Translations under genes and position numbers: made by a program
Notes under the pieces: generated by a model
What the model was told of the DNA's origin: nothing
What the model saw: the letters and a program-made list of their open reading frames with translations, nothing else
The model's database searches: none
Shown here: one piece after another, positions 49,131-60,333 of the stretch
Numbering within the stretch: the first letter of the stretch is position 1
Layout of the letters: each line of letters opens with the position of its first letter
Origin: Apostichopus japonicus
Taxonomy: Eukaryota > Echinodermata > Holothuroidea > Aspidochirotida > Stichopodidae
DNA: 64,000 nt
Assembly (NCBI RefSeq): GCF_037975245.1
Contig: NC_092563.1
Coordinates: 26,012,960 to 26,076,959 of the forward strand
Direction of reading: 5' to 3'

Positions 49131-52100
49131 CAATGTCATAATTATGATGTGGTTAAGAAAGCAGTTCTTAAGGCCTATGAGTTGGTGCCCGAAGCTTACC
49201 GGCAAAAGTTCCGAAGTGCAAAGAAAGAAACCAACCAAACTCATGTTGAGTTTGCAAGAGTACAAGAACAAATGTTAGATAGGTGGCTTAGCTCTAAAAA
49301 TGTGAACAATGAATACAAACAACTTAGGCAATTGGTTTTGGTTGAGCAATTCAAGAGTTGTATCCATGCTGACATCAGGACTCACTTAGATGAGCGTGAC
49401 ATAAATAATTTAGAAGATGCAGCAACAATGGCAGATGATTACGCCCTCACGCATAAGTTGAGTACCAATAATACAGGTGGGCATAATAAGTTTAGTCAGT
49501 ATCACAAGAATAATTATAATAAGCATAACCAAAATAAATCGTCCCAAAATCAAAATAGCGCTAAAGAAGGAAATAAACAGTCAGGTCCCTCAAATCAGGG
49601 AAGTAAAGGTCCTTCTAGTGAAAAACCAACCAAGTCATGGGATGGTTTTAAGAAGTCAGTGACTTGTGACTACTGCAAAGAACCAGGCCACACTAAGTCC
49701 AAGTGTTGGAAGTTAATGGGAAAGCAGTTGGCTCTACAACAGCAATCTGCACCCACAGGTTGTGCTGTGGCCATGAGATCTCAAGTTAGTTTTCAGGCTG
49801 TTAAACAGAAAGATGTTGAGTCTGAGAAAATTAGGGAAGACTTTGAACCATTTGTTTCGAAGGGTTCTGTATCACTTGAGAGTGATAAAGTTGATCCAAA
49901 GCCTATAAAGATCATGCGTGACACTTGTTGTGCACAGTCAATGATTTTGGAAGGGTCATTGCCCTTTAGTGAAGTAAGTGCAACAGATGAAAATGTCTTG
50001 ATTCAGGGCATTGGTATGGATATTATTAGTGTCCCTCTTCACAAGATGAATTTAGAGTCTGATTTGGTCTCAGGTACAGTCATAGTTGTAGTGAGGCCTG
50101 AACTCCCAGTCAAAGGTGTTTCTATGTTGTTAGGTAATGATTTGGCTGGTGGAAAAGTACTTCCTCAACCAATTGTTACCCGTGAACCCTGCATGGAGGC
50201 TGGTAATGATGACGAAAGTAGTGTCGTCTTTCCAGCTTGTGCAGTAACAAGAAGTATGACTCAGAAAGCAATGCTTGAAGCAAATAGTAAAGATAAAGGG
50301 GATGGCTTGGTCCCTAATCTAGATTTAGATGGGACATTCATGACAGAGTTGGATGAACCAGGTCATCTTCTCTCTTCAGGGGAGAAAAGTTCTCCAAAAC
50401 ATAGCCAAGACTTCAAGCCCATGCTTAATGGGGACAGTGATACTGATCCCTTGAGTCACAATAAGTTAGTCATAGAACAGGAAAATGACCCTGAACTTAA
50501 GGACCTTGGTCAAAGGGCATTGACCCTACAGGAAGGTGAAGAAGTTCCTGTCTGTTTTTACAAACGGAATGGTGTTCTGATGAGGAAATGGAGACCACCT
50601 GATGCTCCAGCAACTGATGAATGGCAAGTCATTCATCAGATTGTAATTCCCAAAGTATACCACAGGGAGGTCATCAGCATTGCCCATGATAGTCCCATGG
50701 CAGGACATCTAGGAATTAGGAAGACACATGATAGGATCTTGAATCATTTTTGGTGGCCTACACTTAGGAAGGATGTTTCTGAGTATTGTAGATCTTGTCA
50801 CACTTGTCAAGTAGTGGGCAAGCCTAATCAGAAAGTCCCTGCGGCTCCTTTAAAGCCTATACCGGCGTTTGATGAACCATTTAGTCGGGTTATAGTTGAT
50901 TGTGTAGGACCTCTCCCTAAGACTAAGTCAGGTAATCAGTATCTGTTGACTATCATGTGTGCCTCTACCAGGTTCCCAGAAGCTATACCCTTGAGAAATA
51001 TTAAGGCTAAGACAATTGTGAAGGCTCTAACCAAGTTTTTCACTCTTGTAGGACTTCCAAAGTCGATACAGTCAGATCAAGGGTCAAATTTCACGTCAGG
51101 CTTATTTCAGGAAGTCATGTATGAGTTAGGAATAGAACAATACACCTCTAGTGCATACCATCCGGAGTCCCAAGGAGCTTTAGAGAGATTCCATCAGACT
51201 CTAAAGAATATGATTAAGACTTACTGTTTCGATTTTGAAAAGGATTGGGATGACGGTGTTCACCTACTATTGTTTTCTGCAAGAGAAGCAGTTCAGGAAA
51301 CATTAGGTTTCAGTCCCTTTGAGTTAGTATTTGGGCGTACAGTTCGAGGTCCCTTAAAGCTTCTGAAAGAAAAATGGCTGAATGATGAAATTGATACAAA
51401 CCTCTTGGATTATGTTTCCAAATTCAAGTATAGGCTTAATAGAGCAAATGAAATTGCTAGGGATAATCTAAAAGAGGCCCAAAGCAAAATGAAAAGGTGG
51501 TATGATAAGGATGCCAAAAGTAGAGTATTTAGCCCAGGAGACAAAGTACTGGTCTTGTTTCCAATACCTGGACACCCACTCCAGGCCAGATACCATGGGC
51601 CTTATACAGTAGAGTCAAAAGTGGGTGAAGTTGACTACATTGTCAAGACGCCAGATAGGCGCAAAAGTAGGCAATTGTGCCATATAAACATGCTCAAAGA
51701 GTATGTTGATAGAAATGATGATGGCAGTGTAAAACCAGTGTGCTCTGTAGGCCCTAGTAATGATAGTAGTCATGACGACACTCCAGAAACGGAAGTTGAT
51801 CAAAATGACAATAGTGATGATAGGCAGCATGAATATCCTATGAAGTTGCAAAACTCTGACGTGCTTGCAAAGTTGAATGAAAAATTAGGCCATCTTTCAG
51901 AAAATGTGCAGTGTGAATTAAAGCAATTAATTCACGAGAGGGAAGATATTTTTCCCGATGTTCCTAGTAGGACTAATGCTGCTGATCATGACGTTGATGT
52001 GGGTGACCATGAACCAATCAAACAACACCCCTACAGAGTAAACCCACTGAAGAGAGCACATCTCAATAAAGAAATTGAGTATATGTTAAAAAATAACATA

Positions 52101-53198
52101 ATAGAACCTAGCAAAAGTGAATGGAGTTCCCCATGTATTCTGGTTCCAAAACCAGATGGTTCCTTTAGATTTGTGACAGACTTTAGAAAAGTCAATCAGT
52201 GCTCGAAAACGGATTCGTATCCGATTCCGCGTATAGACGATTGCATTGATAAAATTGGCAATGCAAAATTTGTTAGCAAGTTTGACCTTTTGAAGGGGTA
52301 TTGGCAAGTCCCCCTCACTGATCGCGCCAAAGAAATTTCGGCCTTTTGCACCCCAGATGCCCTTTATCAGTATCGGGTTATGCCGTTTGGTATGAAAAAT
52401 GCACCGGCAACCTTTCAGAGAATGGTCAATTGTATTGTGGCTGACATTGAAGGCTGTGAAGCCTATGTAGATGATTTGATTGTCTACAGCCAAACTTGGG
52501 AACAACACATAGGGCAACTCCGTCACTTGTTTAAGAAATTGTCACAAGCCAAACTAACAGTTAATTTGGTTAAAAGTGAATTTTGTCAAGCAAATGTTGT
52601 TTATTTAAGTCATGTAGTAGGCCAAGGCAAGGTCAGGCCTATCAAGGCTAAGGTTGAAGCAATTGAGAAATTCCCCACACCAAAGACTAGGAAAGAGCTT
52701 CAGCGATTTCTAGGTATGGCTGGATATTACAGGAAGTTCTGTCAGAATTTTTCTGATGTGGCCAGTCCACTGACAAATTTGTTGGCAAAGAATGTCAAAT
52801 ATGTTTGGTCAGAGGAAATCGAAAATGGTTTCAACAAAATCAAAGCCATACTGATTAGTGAACTAGTTCTGATAGCACCAGACTTTCAGAAACAATTCAA
52901 GTTGGCCATAGATGCCAGTGACATAGGGTGTGGTGGAGTTCTCATGCAAGTTGGTGAAGATGGAATAGATCACCCTATTTCATACTTCTCCAAAAAGTTT
53001 GACAAGCACCAAAGAAATTACTCCACTATTGAAAAGGAGTGCCTTGCTCTCATTTTGGCATTGGAGCATTTTGATGTATATTTGGGTACCACTGTGCACC
53101 CAGTGCTTGTCTTCACAGATCATAACCCCCTGACCTTCATCCACAGGATGAAAAACAAAAATCAGAGACTAGTAAGGTGGAGCTTGACCTTGCAGTAA
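49131..53198 (+). pseudogene. gag C-terminus and pol: capsid, zinc knuckle, protease, integrase, RT, RNase H
   Basis: One frame of about 1350 codons. Numbering from 49149: capsid C-terminal part; zinc knuckle C173-x2-C176-x4-H181-x4-C186; protease with D258-T-C where aspartic proteases have D-T-G; integrase zinc finger starting H513 and H520; integrase core D584, D643 and E679, with exactly 35 residues between the last two; a GPY/F-type end (ARYHGPYTV); reverse transcriptase with VPKPDGSFRFVTDFRKVN, MPFGMKNAPATFQR and Y1106-V-D-D; RNase H with AIDASDIGCGGVL and FTDHNPLTF. It ends at TAA 53196-53198 within RNase H. The integrase-before-RT order is the key diagnostic feature. Confidence 0.9.
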
Positions 53199-53269
53199 TA
53201 CAACCTGGACATCAGGCATATCAAAGGCAAAGATAATGTGATGGCTGATGCCTTGTCCAGAGTTGGATA
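53199..53269 (+). pseudogene. RNase H tail after second in-frame stop
   Basis: In the same phase as the pol frame, the sequence resumes right after the stop with DIRHIKGKDNVMADALSR, the usual end of gypsy RNase H, and terminates at TAG 53267-53269. The stop at 53196 is therefore a mutation within the gene rather than its natural end. Confidence 0.85.
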
Positions 53270-53429
53270 GTTTATCATTAACAAGCAAAGAGTTTTAAAA
53301 GAAAAGGTGTCATTGTAAATAAATTCTGTATGTAAACCTTTAAGGTTATGAGTGCCTTAAATAGGCTTAAATGTTCATATGAGATTAAAAGTTAAGAAAG
53401 TTTTCTTTTCAATCAAACTTTCTTTCTTT

Positions 53430-53440
53430 AAGGGGGAGGG
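53430..53440 (+). other. Polypurine tract
   Basis: AAGGGGGAGGG directly precedes the 3' LTR, where plus-strand DNA synthesis is primed in LTR elements. Confidence 0.88.
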
Positions 53441-54521
53441 TGTTACAGGCCCCTAAGTAATCTCAATAATTTGTATGATTTTTGCAACAATTAGTTGTAT
53501 TATAAATCAATATCATAGAATATTATATATTAATCTAAGAATCATAGTATAGAACTGCCTGGTGTGTGTGTGCATATCTGGTGTGTGCAGAATATTTGGA
53601 AAAGTTGAGAAGCTTCTAGAAGAGTTAGAACATTTGAGAACAATTTAGATCACCCCAATACAGTACACATTGGAACAAGCTAGAACATTGGAGTGCCGCC
53701 AAGGGGACATCCCCTGTGCTATTTTTAGAACACTAGGTGAGGATTTCCTGGAAAGGTGAAGTGACCTTTTGGGTTGGTTGAACTGAGCTGGAGCTACTGT
53801 AAGATGCTTCTAGAATGGATGGACATTTCAAGATCTTTCTGGACTTGTGAAAAGGCTATATAAGCACCTGATAATTTGAGATCAAGAGTTTTTAACCATC
53901 TTGGCTCCAGGAGTTTAATAACCTCTCGCTCAAGTGAATCCTACAATTCCAGTGTGAGTAAATACTCACTTAGTTTGACAGTAAAGTTATAGCTGTCTTT
54001 TTATTAGTGGATTTGCTACAAGTTTACCGGCTTCGAAGTCGCCCATCGTTGTGTAGCCGTCTTCGGTTCTGTGCCAGTCAGCACTAATTATTGTGGCCTC
54101 TGAGTTACCCAAGGACAGGAATCCAAGGATAAACAAGCTGCAAGCACAACTTGGACATTCATTAGTAGTCGACCTCCGAAGTGGAAGTCATCAAGTTGGG
54201 AACTGGATTTCTTCAATATTGGACATTCGTTCGTCTACAAGTTTCGCTGGAATATTCGCCAGGACTTTTTGTCACTGCGCTCGCGTCGCGGCACACACCA
54301 GGTCGTGAGTAAATTATAGTATAACTTATTAAATCTGTTTTAGTGTAAACTGCTTAGATATTGATAAATGATCTTTATTTGATATTAATTACCTTGAACA
54401 TACAAATAAATAAATACTTATTGTTATATTTAAAGTTAAATTTTACAGTGTGCTGTTTAGTCATTTGAGTTGTGAACCCAAGGGGAGGTGTATTCTGGCC
54501 TTGATCGAGTTGATCGTAACA
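53441..54521 (+). repeat. 3' LTR
   Basis: 1081 bases, offset exactly 6199 from the 5' LTR. Four substitutions were noticed, all transitions and all in the part matching about 47870-48030 of the 5' copy. The TATA box falls at 53857-53863. Confidence 0.95.
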
Positions 54522-54629
54522 ACATATTGTAACACTGTTGATACAAACACCTCGTATAAGTCTCTCGATGACGATAATTACTAGGTCGCTTGCCATTATG
54601 TAACTCCGGAACATTTAGTGCAATATTAA

Positions 54630-55330
54630 TTGCTCTGGTACTCTGGTATTGCTCCAGATAACTTTAAGAAGGCTGTCATCGCGCCATTCCTCAAAAGGGC
54701 CAGTTCAGACCATATAACACGCCAGTGGCGTAGGAAGGTACTTTTGAGTGGGGGGGGGGCTGAAGACTGATGGCCGGCCTGGGGGAGGGGTCTAAGGGGA
54801 GGGGGTGTCCCCCTCCCCCTTTGGAATTTTTTTGCATTTCCAGGTGGCCTCAGATGCAATTTGGTGCAATATAGCACATTTCAACCCACCCACTCCATTT
54901 TGTATATAATTTTGCATTTTCACCTGGCCTTAGATGCAATTTGGTGCTCCAAATGAGATTTTTTTCTCATTTGGAAATGAAAAAGGGTTTTTTTGACTTG
55001 CGAAGCGGGGGGGGGGGGCGGAATGATACTTCCGCCCCTCCATGTTTTTCACTGGGGGGCTGGCGCCCCCCAGCCCCCGGTTCCTACGCCCTTGTAACAC
55101 GCTAAAGAACTACAAGTCTGTGTGTAACCTTCCCTTCTTATTAACCAAGGTGCTCGAGCGCGTTGTTGCAAAGCAGCTGACCATCTTACCGAGAACGAAC
55201 TTCAATCTACTTAAAAGCAGTTTCGTTCAACTGAGACTGCCTTAATCTAGGTTCGCAATAACACCTTATGGGCAGTGAAGAGACATGGAGTAATAATCCT
55301 TGTCCTATACTTGATTTGAGTAGTGCATTT
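54630..55330 (+). mobile_element. LINE reverse transcriptase fragment, split by a MITE
   Basis: Before 54715 the sequence encodes DNFKKAVIAPFLKR, and after 55102 LKNYKSVCNLPFLLTKVLERV, the N-terminal reverse transcriptase blocks of a CR1/L2-type LINE. The MITE at 54723-55094 splits them. Decayed remnants continue to about 55330 (VILVLYLI-SSAF, recalling the V-L-L-D-L-S-A-A-F-D motif). Confidence 0.65.
54723..55094. mobile_element. hAT-type MITE (372 bp)
   Basis: Ends CAGTGGCGTAGGAA and TTCCTACGCCCTTG are inverted and flanked by a perfect 8-base duplication TAACACGC (54715-54722, 55095-55102). Internal GCATTT...CCTGGCCTTAGATGCAAT blocks repeat, and G and C runs face each other. Confidence 0.87.
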
Positions 55331-55401
55331 GAAACTATATATTAACCACGGAGTTCTAATTACATCGCTTGGATCATGATGTATGATGGGTGTAAGCCTA
55401 C

Positions 55402-55690
55402 ATGGAATTCCACTCGCCTAGCTGGTTCAGACAGAAAAAAAAGGTGAAAAGGAAAACCCAGCCACCATGGATTAATTCTGATGTGATAAAATTGATGAAA
55501 CTTCGGGATAATGCCAAAAGAAGTCATCCTGACATGTACAGGTACTGGCGAAACAGAGTTGTATCACTCATACGAAAAGCAAATCAAAACCACTTTAAGA
55601 ATGAAATAGCTAAGAACAGAAAAGACTGTAGAGATATACGGTATGTACTACATAATGTTCAGTCAGTCAACAATAGCACTAAGCAAACAA
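55402..55690 (+). mobile_element. LINE fragment (linker between endonuclease and RT)
   Basis: A frame encodes KRKTQPPWINSDVIKLMKLR, AKRSHPDMYRYWRN and VVSLIRKANQNHFKNEI, the conserved linker upstream of reverse transcriptase in L2/CR1-type LINEs. It lies after, not before, the RT blocks at 54630-55330, so this is either a separate copy or a rearranged one. From about 55690 the frame runs into the dispersed repeat shared with 27.2-27.4 kb. Confidence 0.7.
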
Positions 55691-55885
55691 GCATGTACAC
55701 TGTGCTGTGTGAATTGACCGCAGCTGTATGTACTGACTGTACACTAGTGTCTAATTACCGATGGTAGCAAGCTGTGTGTGTATATTTTCTGGGATCGATG
55801 GTGGTGTCTAACACTTCTGTTACACCTCATTCGAAACTAGGTCAGATTACCGGCATTAGACGTTTCTTTATGCTCGAGTCTTCGC

Positions 55886-56796
55886 CAGTGGCGGCGGAAC
55901 CGGGGGGGCTTGGGGGGGCTCAGCCCCCCCAATGAAAAAGTCGAGGGGGCAAATGCATGATAAGCCCCCCCAATATTTACCAAGGCTCCGAAACGTGCAT
56001 CTGCCCATTTTTCAATGCATACTTGTCGATCTGTCAGATGCACACGTATACTATATAGGTGTAATAATTTTAGTAATTGCTGGAGGACCCTCGGCCCGTC
56101 CCCTGGCTATAGACCACATTGTCACCCCAACCGCGTCTTCACGCCCCTTGAAAAGTGGAAGCAGTGAGTGTGAGTACCGGTAAGCGTAACACATCTTCGT
56201 CTTAGGCCAATGACTTGCCTTATTTGAACCAGTTCTCCAACATTCCCTTACTTAGTGGCGGAGCCCCCCCCCCGTCCCTGACGGACTCAAATGGACTGCT
56301 GGCGCCCTTTTCAGCTTTTCACTACTTTTTACTTATTCGCGATTATTGACTATTTTATTGCGCTCTCATATACCTATTGACATTTGTCATATTCTGTTGT
56401 GTAATTTTCCGACAAAATGGCGACGACACCTATTTATTCTCCGTTTATCTGCAAATTAGCAAGGCCCGGAAAGGGTCATTTCCTGCAATCTAGGGAGTAT
56501 CTTTACTCAGAAATTTTCTGTACGCTCCGCGCCAACCTGTGGTGGCGCTCCGCTTAGATAGTGTCGAAAGCGCCCCTACAGACCATTCTTGCCCCCCCCC
56601 CCCCCCCGACCAATACCCCATATTTAAGGGCTAGGTATTCGCAGCATACACTCGGGAAGTGCCGTTTCCGGCCATCTGGGTGTTTGAAAAAACCCAAAAT
56701 TTTCTTGTACGATCCGCGCCAACCGATGGTGGCGCTCCGCTTAGATAGTCTCCACACATTAGCCCCCCCAATAATTTGTACGTTCCGCCGCGCCTG
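55886..56796. mobile_element. hAT-type element (911 bp) with internal related copy
   Basis: Ends CAGTGGCGGCGGAAC and GTTCCGCCGCGCCTG are inverted and flanked by a perfect 8-base duplication GTCTTCGC (55878-55885, 56797-56804). It carries GGGGGGCTCAGCCCCCCCAA near one end. A fragment at 56253-56623 is an inverted copy of the element at 57517-57930, starting TAGTGGCGGAGCC and cut off before its other end. The element itself sits in a dispersed repeat also found at 27.2-27.4 kb. No transposase frame. Confidence 0.85.
56253..56623. mobile_element. Truncated hAT-type MITE copy
   Basis: The sequence from AGTGGCGGAGCC through GGACTCAAATGGACTGCTGG, CAAATTAGCAAGGCCCGG and CAGACCATTCTTGCC to GACCAATACCCC matches 57517-57930 in reverse orientation, but the right terminal repeat is missing. 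Confidence 0.72.
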
Positions 56797-56804
56797 GTCT
56801 TCGC

Positions 56805-57508
56805 ACCCTATATGTTTCAAATTGATTGATATTGTCTCACATGGCCTTCCATACATGTCGGTAAATGGTCTGCTGCGACCATAGAGCCCGCTGAACTGTA
56901 CACACTTATACATATATCCTGCTCTAGCGCTTTGATATGGTTGCGTATGGCAACGCAACCGCGGTACTACAAGATTATGATAGAATATTTAAGATACCAG
57001 ATAAGCGAAACGCGAAATTCTCGATCAGATTTGCACTTGTACGCCTCCACACTTTGCAAGCACACGGAGACAGAGAACTGTTGTGCAACATGAATTAGAT
57101 TTTTCCTTTCATATCGTAGCAACGTGTTTTACCCTTTAAAGTGTATTGGCCAGTAGCCTAACGTTGTTTGAATACAAAGTTAGCCTTTATAAATTCCATG
57201 ATTTGAAGTAACACCCAAGTTAGGCCTACTGTGATAGTGACTGCTTAACGTAGGCCTAACTTGAGTTACTGTTCATCGTGCAACATGAATAAAACTGTAA
57301 AGGTAGGACCTCATTCAGTGTTTCTGTTTGTATTCCACAACAACATAGATTTTTTTTGTAAGCGTAAAAGCCGTACAAAGTTTGCAATTGTCCTATCGAA
57401 AACTAATGTTGGGATAGGCCTAGCCTAGGCTAGATTTCTTACGTACTAATATAGTAAAGGCTTCATAATTGACGCACCCCGTAATTGACGCACCTTCAAT
57501 TATTACTA
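56805..57508. other. Intergenic, nothing recognised
   Basis: No coding frame or repeat boundary was recognised. The TAGGCCTA-type words here are common in the whole window. Confidence 0.4.
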
Positions 57509-57516
57509 GCAACGAT

Positions 57517-57930
57517 CAGTGGCGGAGCCAGGGGTATTGGTCAGGAGGGGCGAGAATGGTCTGTAGGGGCGCCATCGACACTATCAGGGCTATATACGGC
57601 TCTGGACACTATCTAAGCGGAGCGCCACTACTGGTTGGTGCGTAGCGTACAGAATTTTTTTGAGTAAAGATACTCCCTAGATCGCCGAAAATGACCCTTT
57701 CCGGGCCTGGCTAATTTGCAGATAAATGAAGAATAAATAGGTGTCATCGCCAAATTACACCAACAAAATGTGACAAATGTCAATAAGTAGATGAGAGAGC
57801 AATAAAAAAGTCAATAATCACGAATAAGTTAAAAGTGGTAAAGAGCTGAAAAGGGCACCAGCAGTCCATTTGAGTCTGTCAGGGGGGGGGGGGCATCCGC
57901 CCCCCTGACTGTATGGACGCTCCGCCACTG
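57517..57930. mobile_element. hAT-type MITE (414 bp)
   Basis: Terminal CAGTGGCGGAGC and GCTCCGCCACTG are exact inverted repeats. The flanks GCAACGAT (57509-57516) and GCAACGTT (57931-57938) match at seven of eight bases, as expected for an aged hAT target duplication. Confidence 0.82.
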
Positions 57931-57938
57931 GCAACGTT

Positions 57939-59831
57939 ACAGCAGGCCCCCTAAACTTTTTACAGTCAAGCAGAATTACATATTTCATGAGTTTGAATCC
58001 ATTTCAGCTATTTGCTTACTAAATTGTGGTATTTTTTAAGCTTTTAACACCCTCCCCCCACATTTTTTTGGACCAAAGTTTCCCCCCCACCCAAAAAAAA
58101 ATGTGACCCAAAAATTGCTTGTCACCCGAAATTTGTTTGTACAAATTTTGTGGACAAAAATTCTTTTGACCAAACTTTGGGACCAAAAAAAGAATACTGC
58201 AAGCAGCGTGGTGCAATTTTGTTGTTGTATATTTGCATGAGAAAGATATAAACATGAAAATCAAAGGTACATACATACGGTTAGAGAAAAAGCCAGTAAA
58301 ATGTTTCAGTATATTAAGTTTCACTAAAGGAGCTATGTAAAGGAAAATCAAAAGGTACATACAACAACGATCATGATACAAGACTGTAAACCAAAAACAC
58401 AGCCCTAAAAATTATGGTCCGAAGCAAATTTGGACCCTAACAATTTTCAGGTTTCCGCCCAGTGGCGTCTGCACGATTTCAATGGTGGTGGGGCCAAGTA
58501 CCCAATTCCCCCGACTGGCATCCCTTCCCACTCCCCCCACCACTTCCTTAATTTGTTTTCAAATTCCCCCGACTGAACCCGATGTTGGGGGGATGGCTAT
58601 TTCCCCCATTTGAGCAGGCCACTTCCCCCCCAAAAAAAAAAATTGGTAGGCCTACAACATATTTTGGTCTAGATAAACACATTTTATTCGAAAATTGATT
58701 TGGCCAAAAACAATTTTGGGCCAAAAATTTGAGTACCAAAAAATTTCGGGTCACAATCACTGTTTGGGTCATTACAAACTGTGGGTCGCATTTTTTTTTT
58801 TCTTTGGTGAAAAAAATTTTGGTCTCAAAAAATTGGTTCGCAAAAATGTTGGTTCAAAACAAATTAAGTCCCAAAACAAATTTGGTCACAAAAATATTGG
58901 GGTCACAAAACTACTTTTCTTGGTGTACACAAATAAATTTTTGGATAATAAAAAATTGCTCCAAATTTTTTCTTTTTGTCGAAACATCAACATCGGAACA
59001 TAGGGATGTCACCAGTATTTCAAGAAGTGATAATATTATTATAGGCCTAGGCTAGGTAGATTTGGCTGAAAATCACTGATTTTGGGAGAATTATCAAACA
59101 TGGCTTGCATTAGGCTATAGGCCAAATTATGTCTGGCATTTGTGAAGAGATTCATTGCTGTATTCACTAATAAACATAAGCCTACAGTACCTGCCAACTC
59201 TCACAGTATCATGAGAAACAAATTCATGCATCTTCTCATGGTGGAAACACCTGAATCTCACTTGCAAAATCTTTTAAAAATAAATAACTTGAGCACAGCA
59301 GATTAACATGGAGTGGCGGATAATTTTTTGAACAGGCTCAACTTGAATATTTAGCACAAAAGATACAAAGCTGCCCAAGGAAAACAAATTACTTTAATGA
59401 GAATGTTAAAAATGATAAGAGTTTATTTGACTTCAGATGGTTTTGTAAAGTGTCCATGTTTTGGGAAAGAATTTTTCTTCTGGGAAATCTCCAGGTTAGC
59501 ACTTTATATTGAAGGTTAGTTTCAGAATGGAGCATTTCTGCATAATATATACATTTATTCAAAAAAGGTTCAGTGTGACATTTGTTGGGTTGGGGTTACC
59601 CCTGAGACTGTGTGACCTTTATTTTATTGCCATATGTACCTACAGTACTGCTTAAATAGCCCACTATATAAAATATGAGAAAACCTGTATGGAAATACAT
59701 TCCTTTTTTACCTATTTTATAGGCAGAATAGTGGGTGTCAATTACCAGATGCTCCTAAAAGTTCTTCCCTCTTTAATTCTGTTATAACTATTAAAAGGGA
59801 CTACCCAGTCTTTGTTACTTAAAATTATTTA
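57939..59831. other. Intergenic; decayed repeats with GGTCACAAAA words
   Basis: At 58020-58180 and 58680-58960 the sequence is made of diverged units such as TTTGGGTCAC and GGTCACAAAA with poly-T/A runs, in opposite senses. AGTGGCGTCTGCACGATT at 58460 resembles another hAT-type end, but no partner was found. The overlapping short frames are not considered genes. Confidence 0.5.
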
Positions 59832-59966
59832 ATGTGTAAAAGTAAGTTGGCCTGACGTTTCGATCCTAGCAGGATCTTCTTCAAAGGCTAAAGGATAAGT
59901 AACAGTAACAGATGGGACAAAACCATGCACAGATCGGAAATGTCAGGCCAACTTACTTTTACACAT
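59832..59966. mobile_element. Short inverted-repeat element (135 bp)
   Basis: The 25-base ends (ATGTGTAAAAGTAAGTTGGC ... and its exact complement ending at 59966) enclose CGTTTCGATCCTAGCAGGAT and CTTCTTCAAAGG. A decayed copy of the right-hand part lies near 26107-26195. On the minus strand the interior reads GAAGAAGATCCTGCTAGGAT followed by CGAAACGTC, recalling a hammerhead-type core. Confidence 0.75.
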
Positions 59967-60333
59967 TCTCCTACACAGGCTCTCTAGTGGATAAGCAGTT
60001 TGCTAACAGTTTTATTTTATTTTAAAATTGTTTTTAAATTCAAATTTGCTGTAAATACTGTCACTAATATTCTCCGCGTTTTGTGGCCTATTGTGTTCTC
60101 CTTTATAGATCAAACTCAAAAGGTGGCTTAGTTATTTTGAACGATGTATATATATTTTAGTCTTCAGAATGAAAACAATATTTATTCTTTGGGGAAAACA
60201 AGTGTTGCTTTTAGTGTGACAAACTTTTTTCAAATTATTATATATTCCTTTTGATCTGGGCTACTGATTGTTGTGCATCATCTTGACACTATTTGAAACT
60301 GTTGTTTCCCTTATGGTGTGTCTTACCAGCACT

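Larger units (their letters stand above)
47242..54521 (+). mobile_element. Gmr1-like Ty3/gypsy LTR retrotransposon (7280 bp)
   Basis: Two 1081-base LTRs (TG...CA) flank an internal region with primer site, gag, protease, integrase, reverse transcriptase, RNase H and a polypurine tract. The target duplication is ACAT (47238-47241 and 54522-54525). Integrase comes before reverse transcriptase, the order of Ty1/copia, while the protein motifs are Ty3/gypsy-like. That combination defines the Gmr1 group described from deuterostomes. The LTRs differ at only about four positions, so insertion was recent. Two in-frame stops and an altered protease motif mean this copy is probably not autonomous. It lies 2.3 kb upstream of the mosaic gene in the opposite orientation. 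Confidence 0.93.

Noticed and set aside
58019-59055. Overlapping frames of 74-120 codons as genes
   Set aside because: They are composed of diverged GGTCACAAA-type repeats and homopolymer runs.
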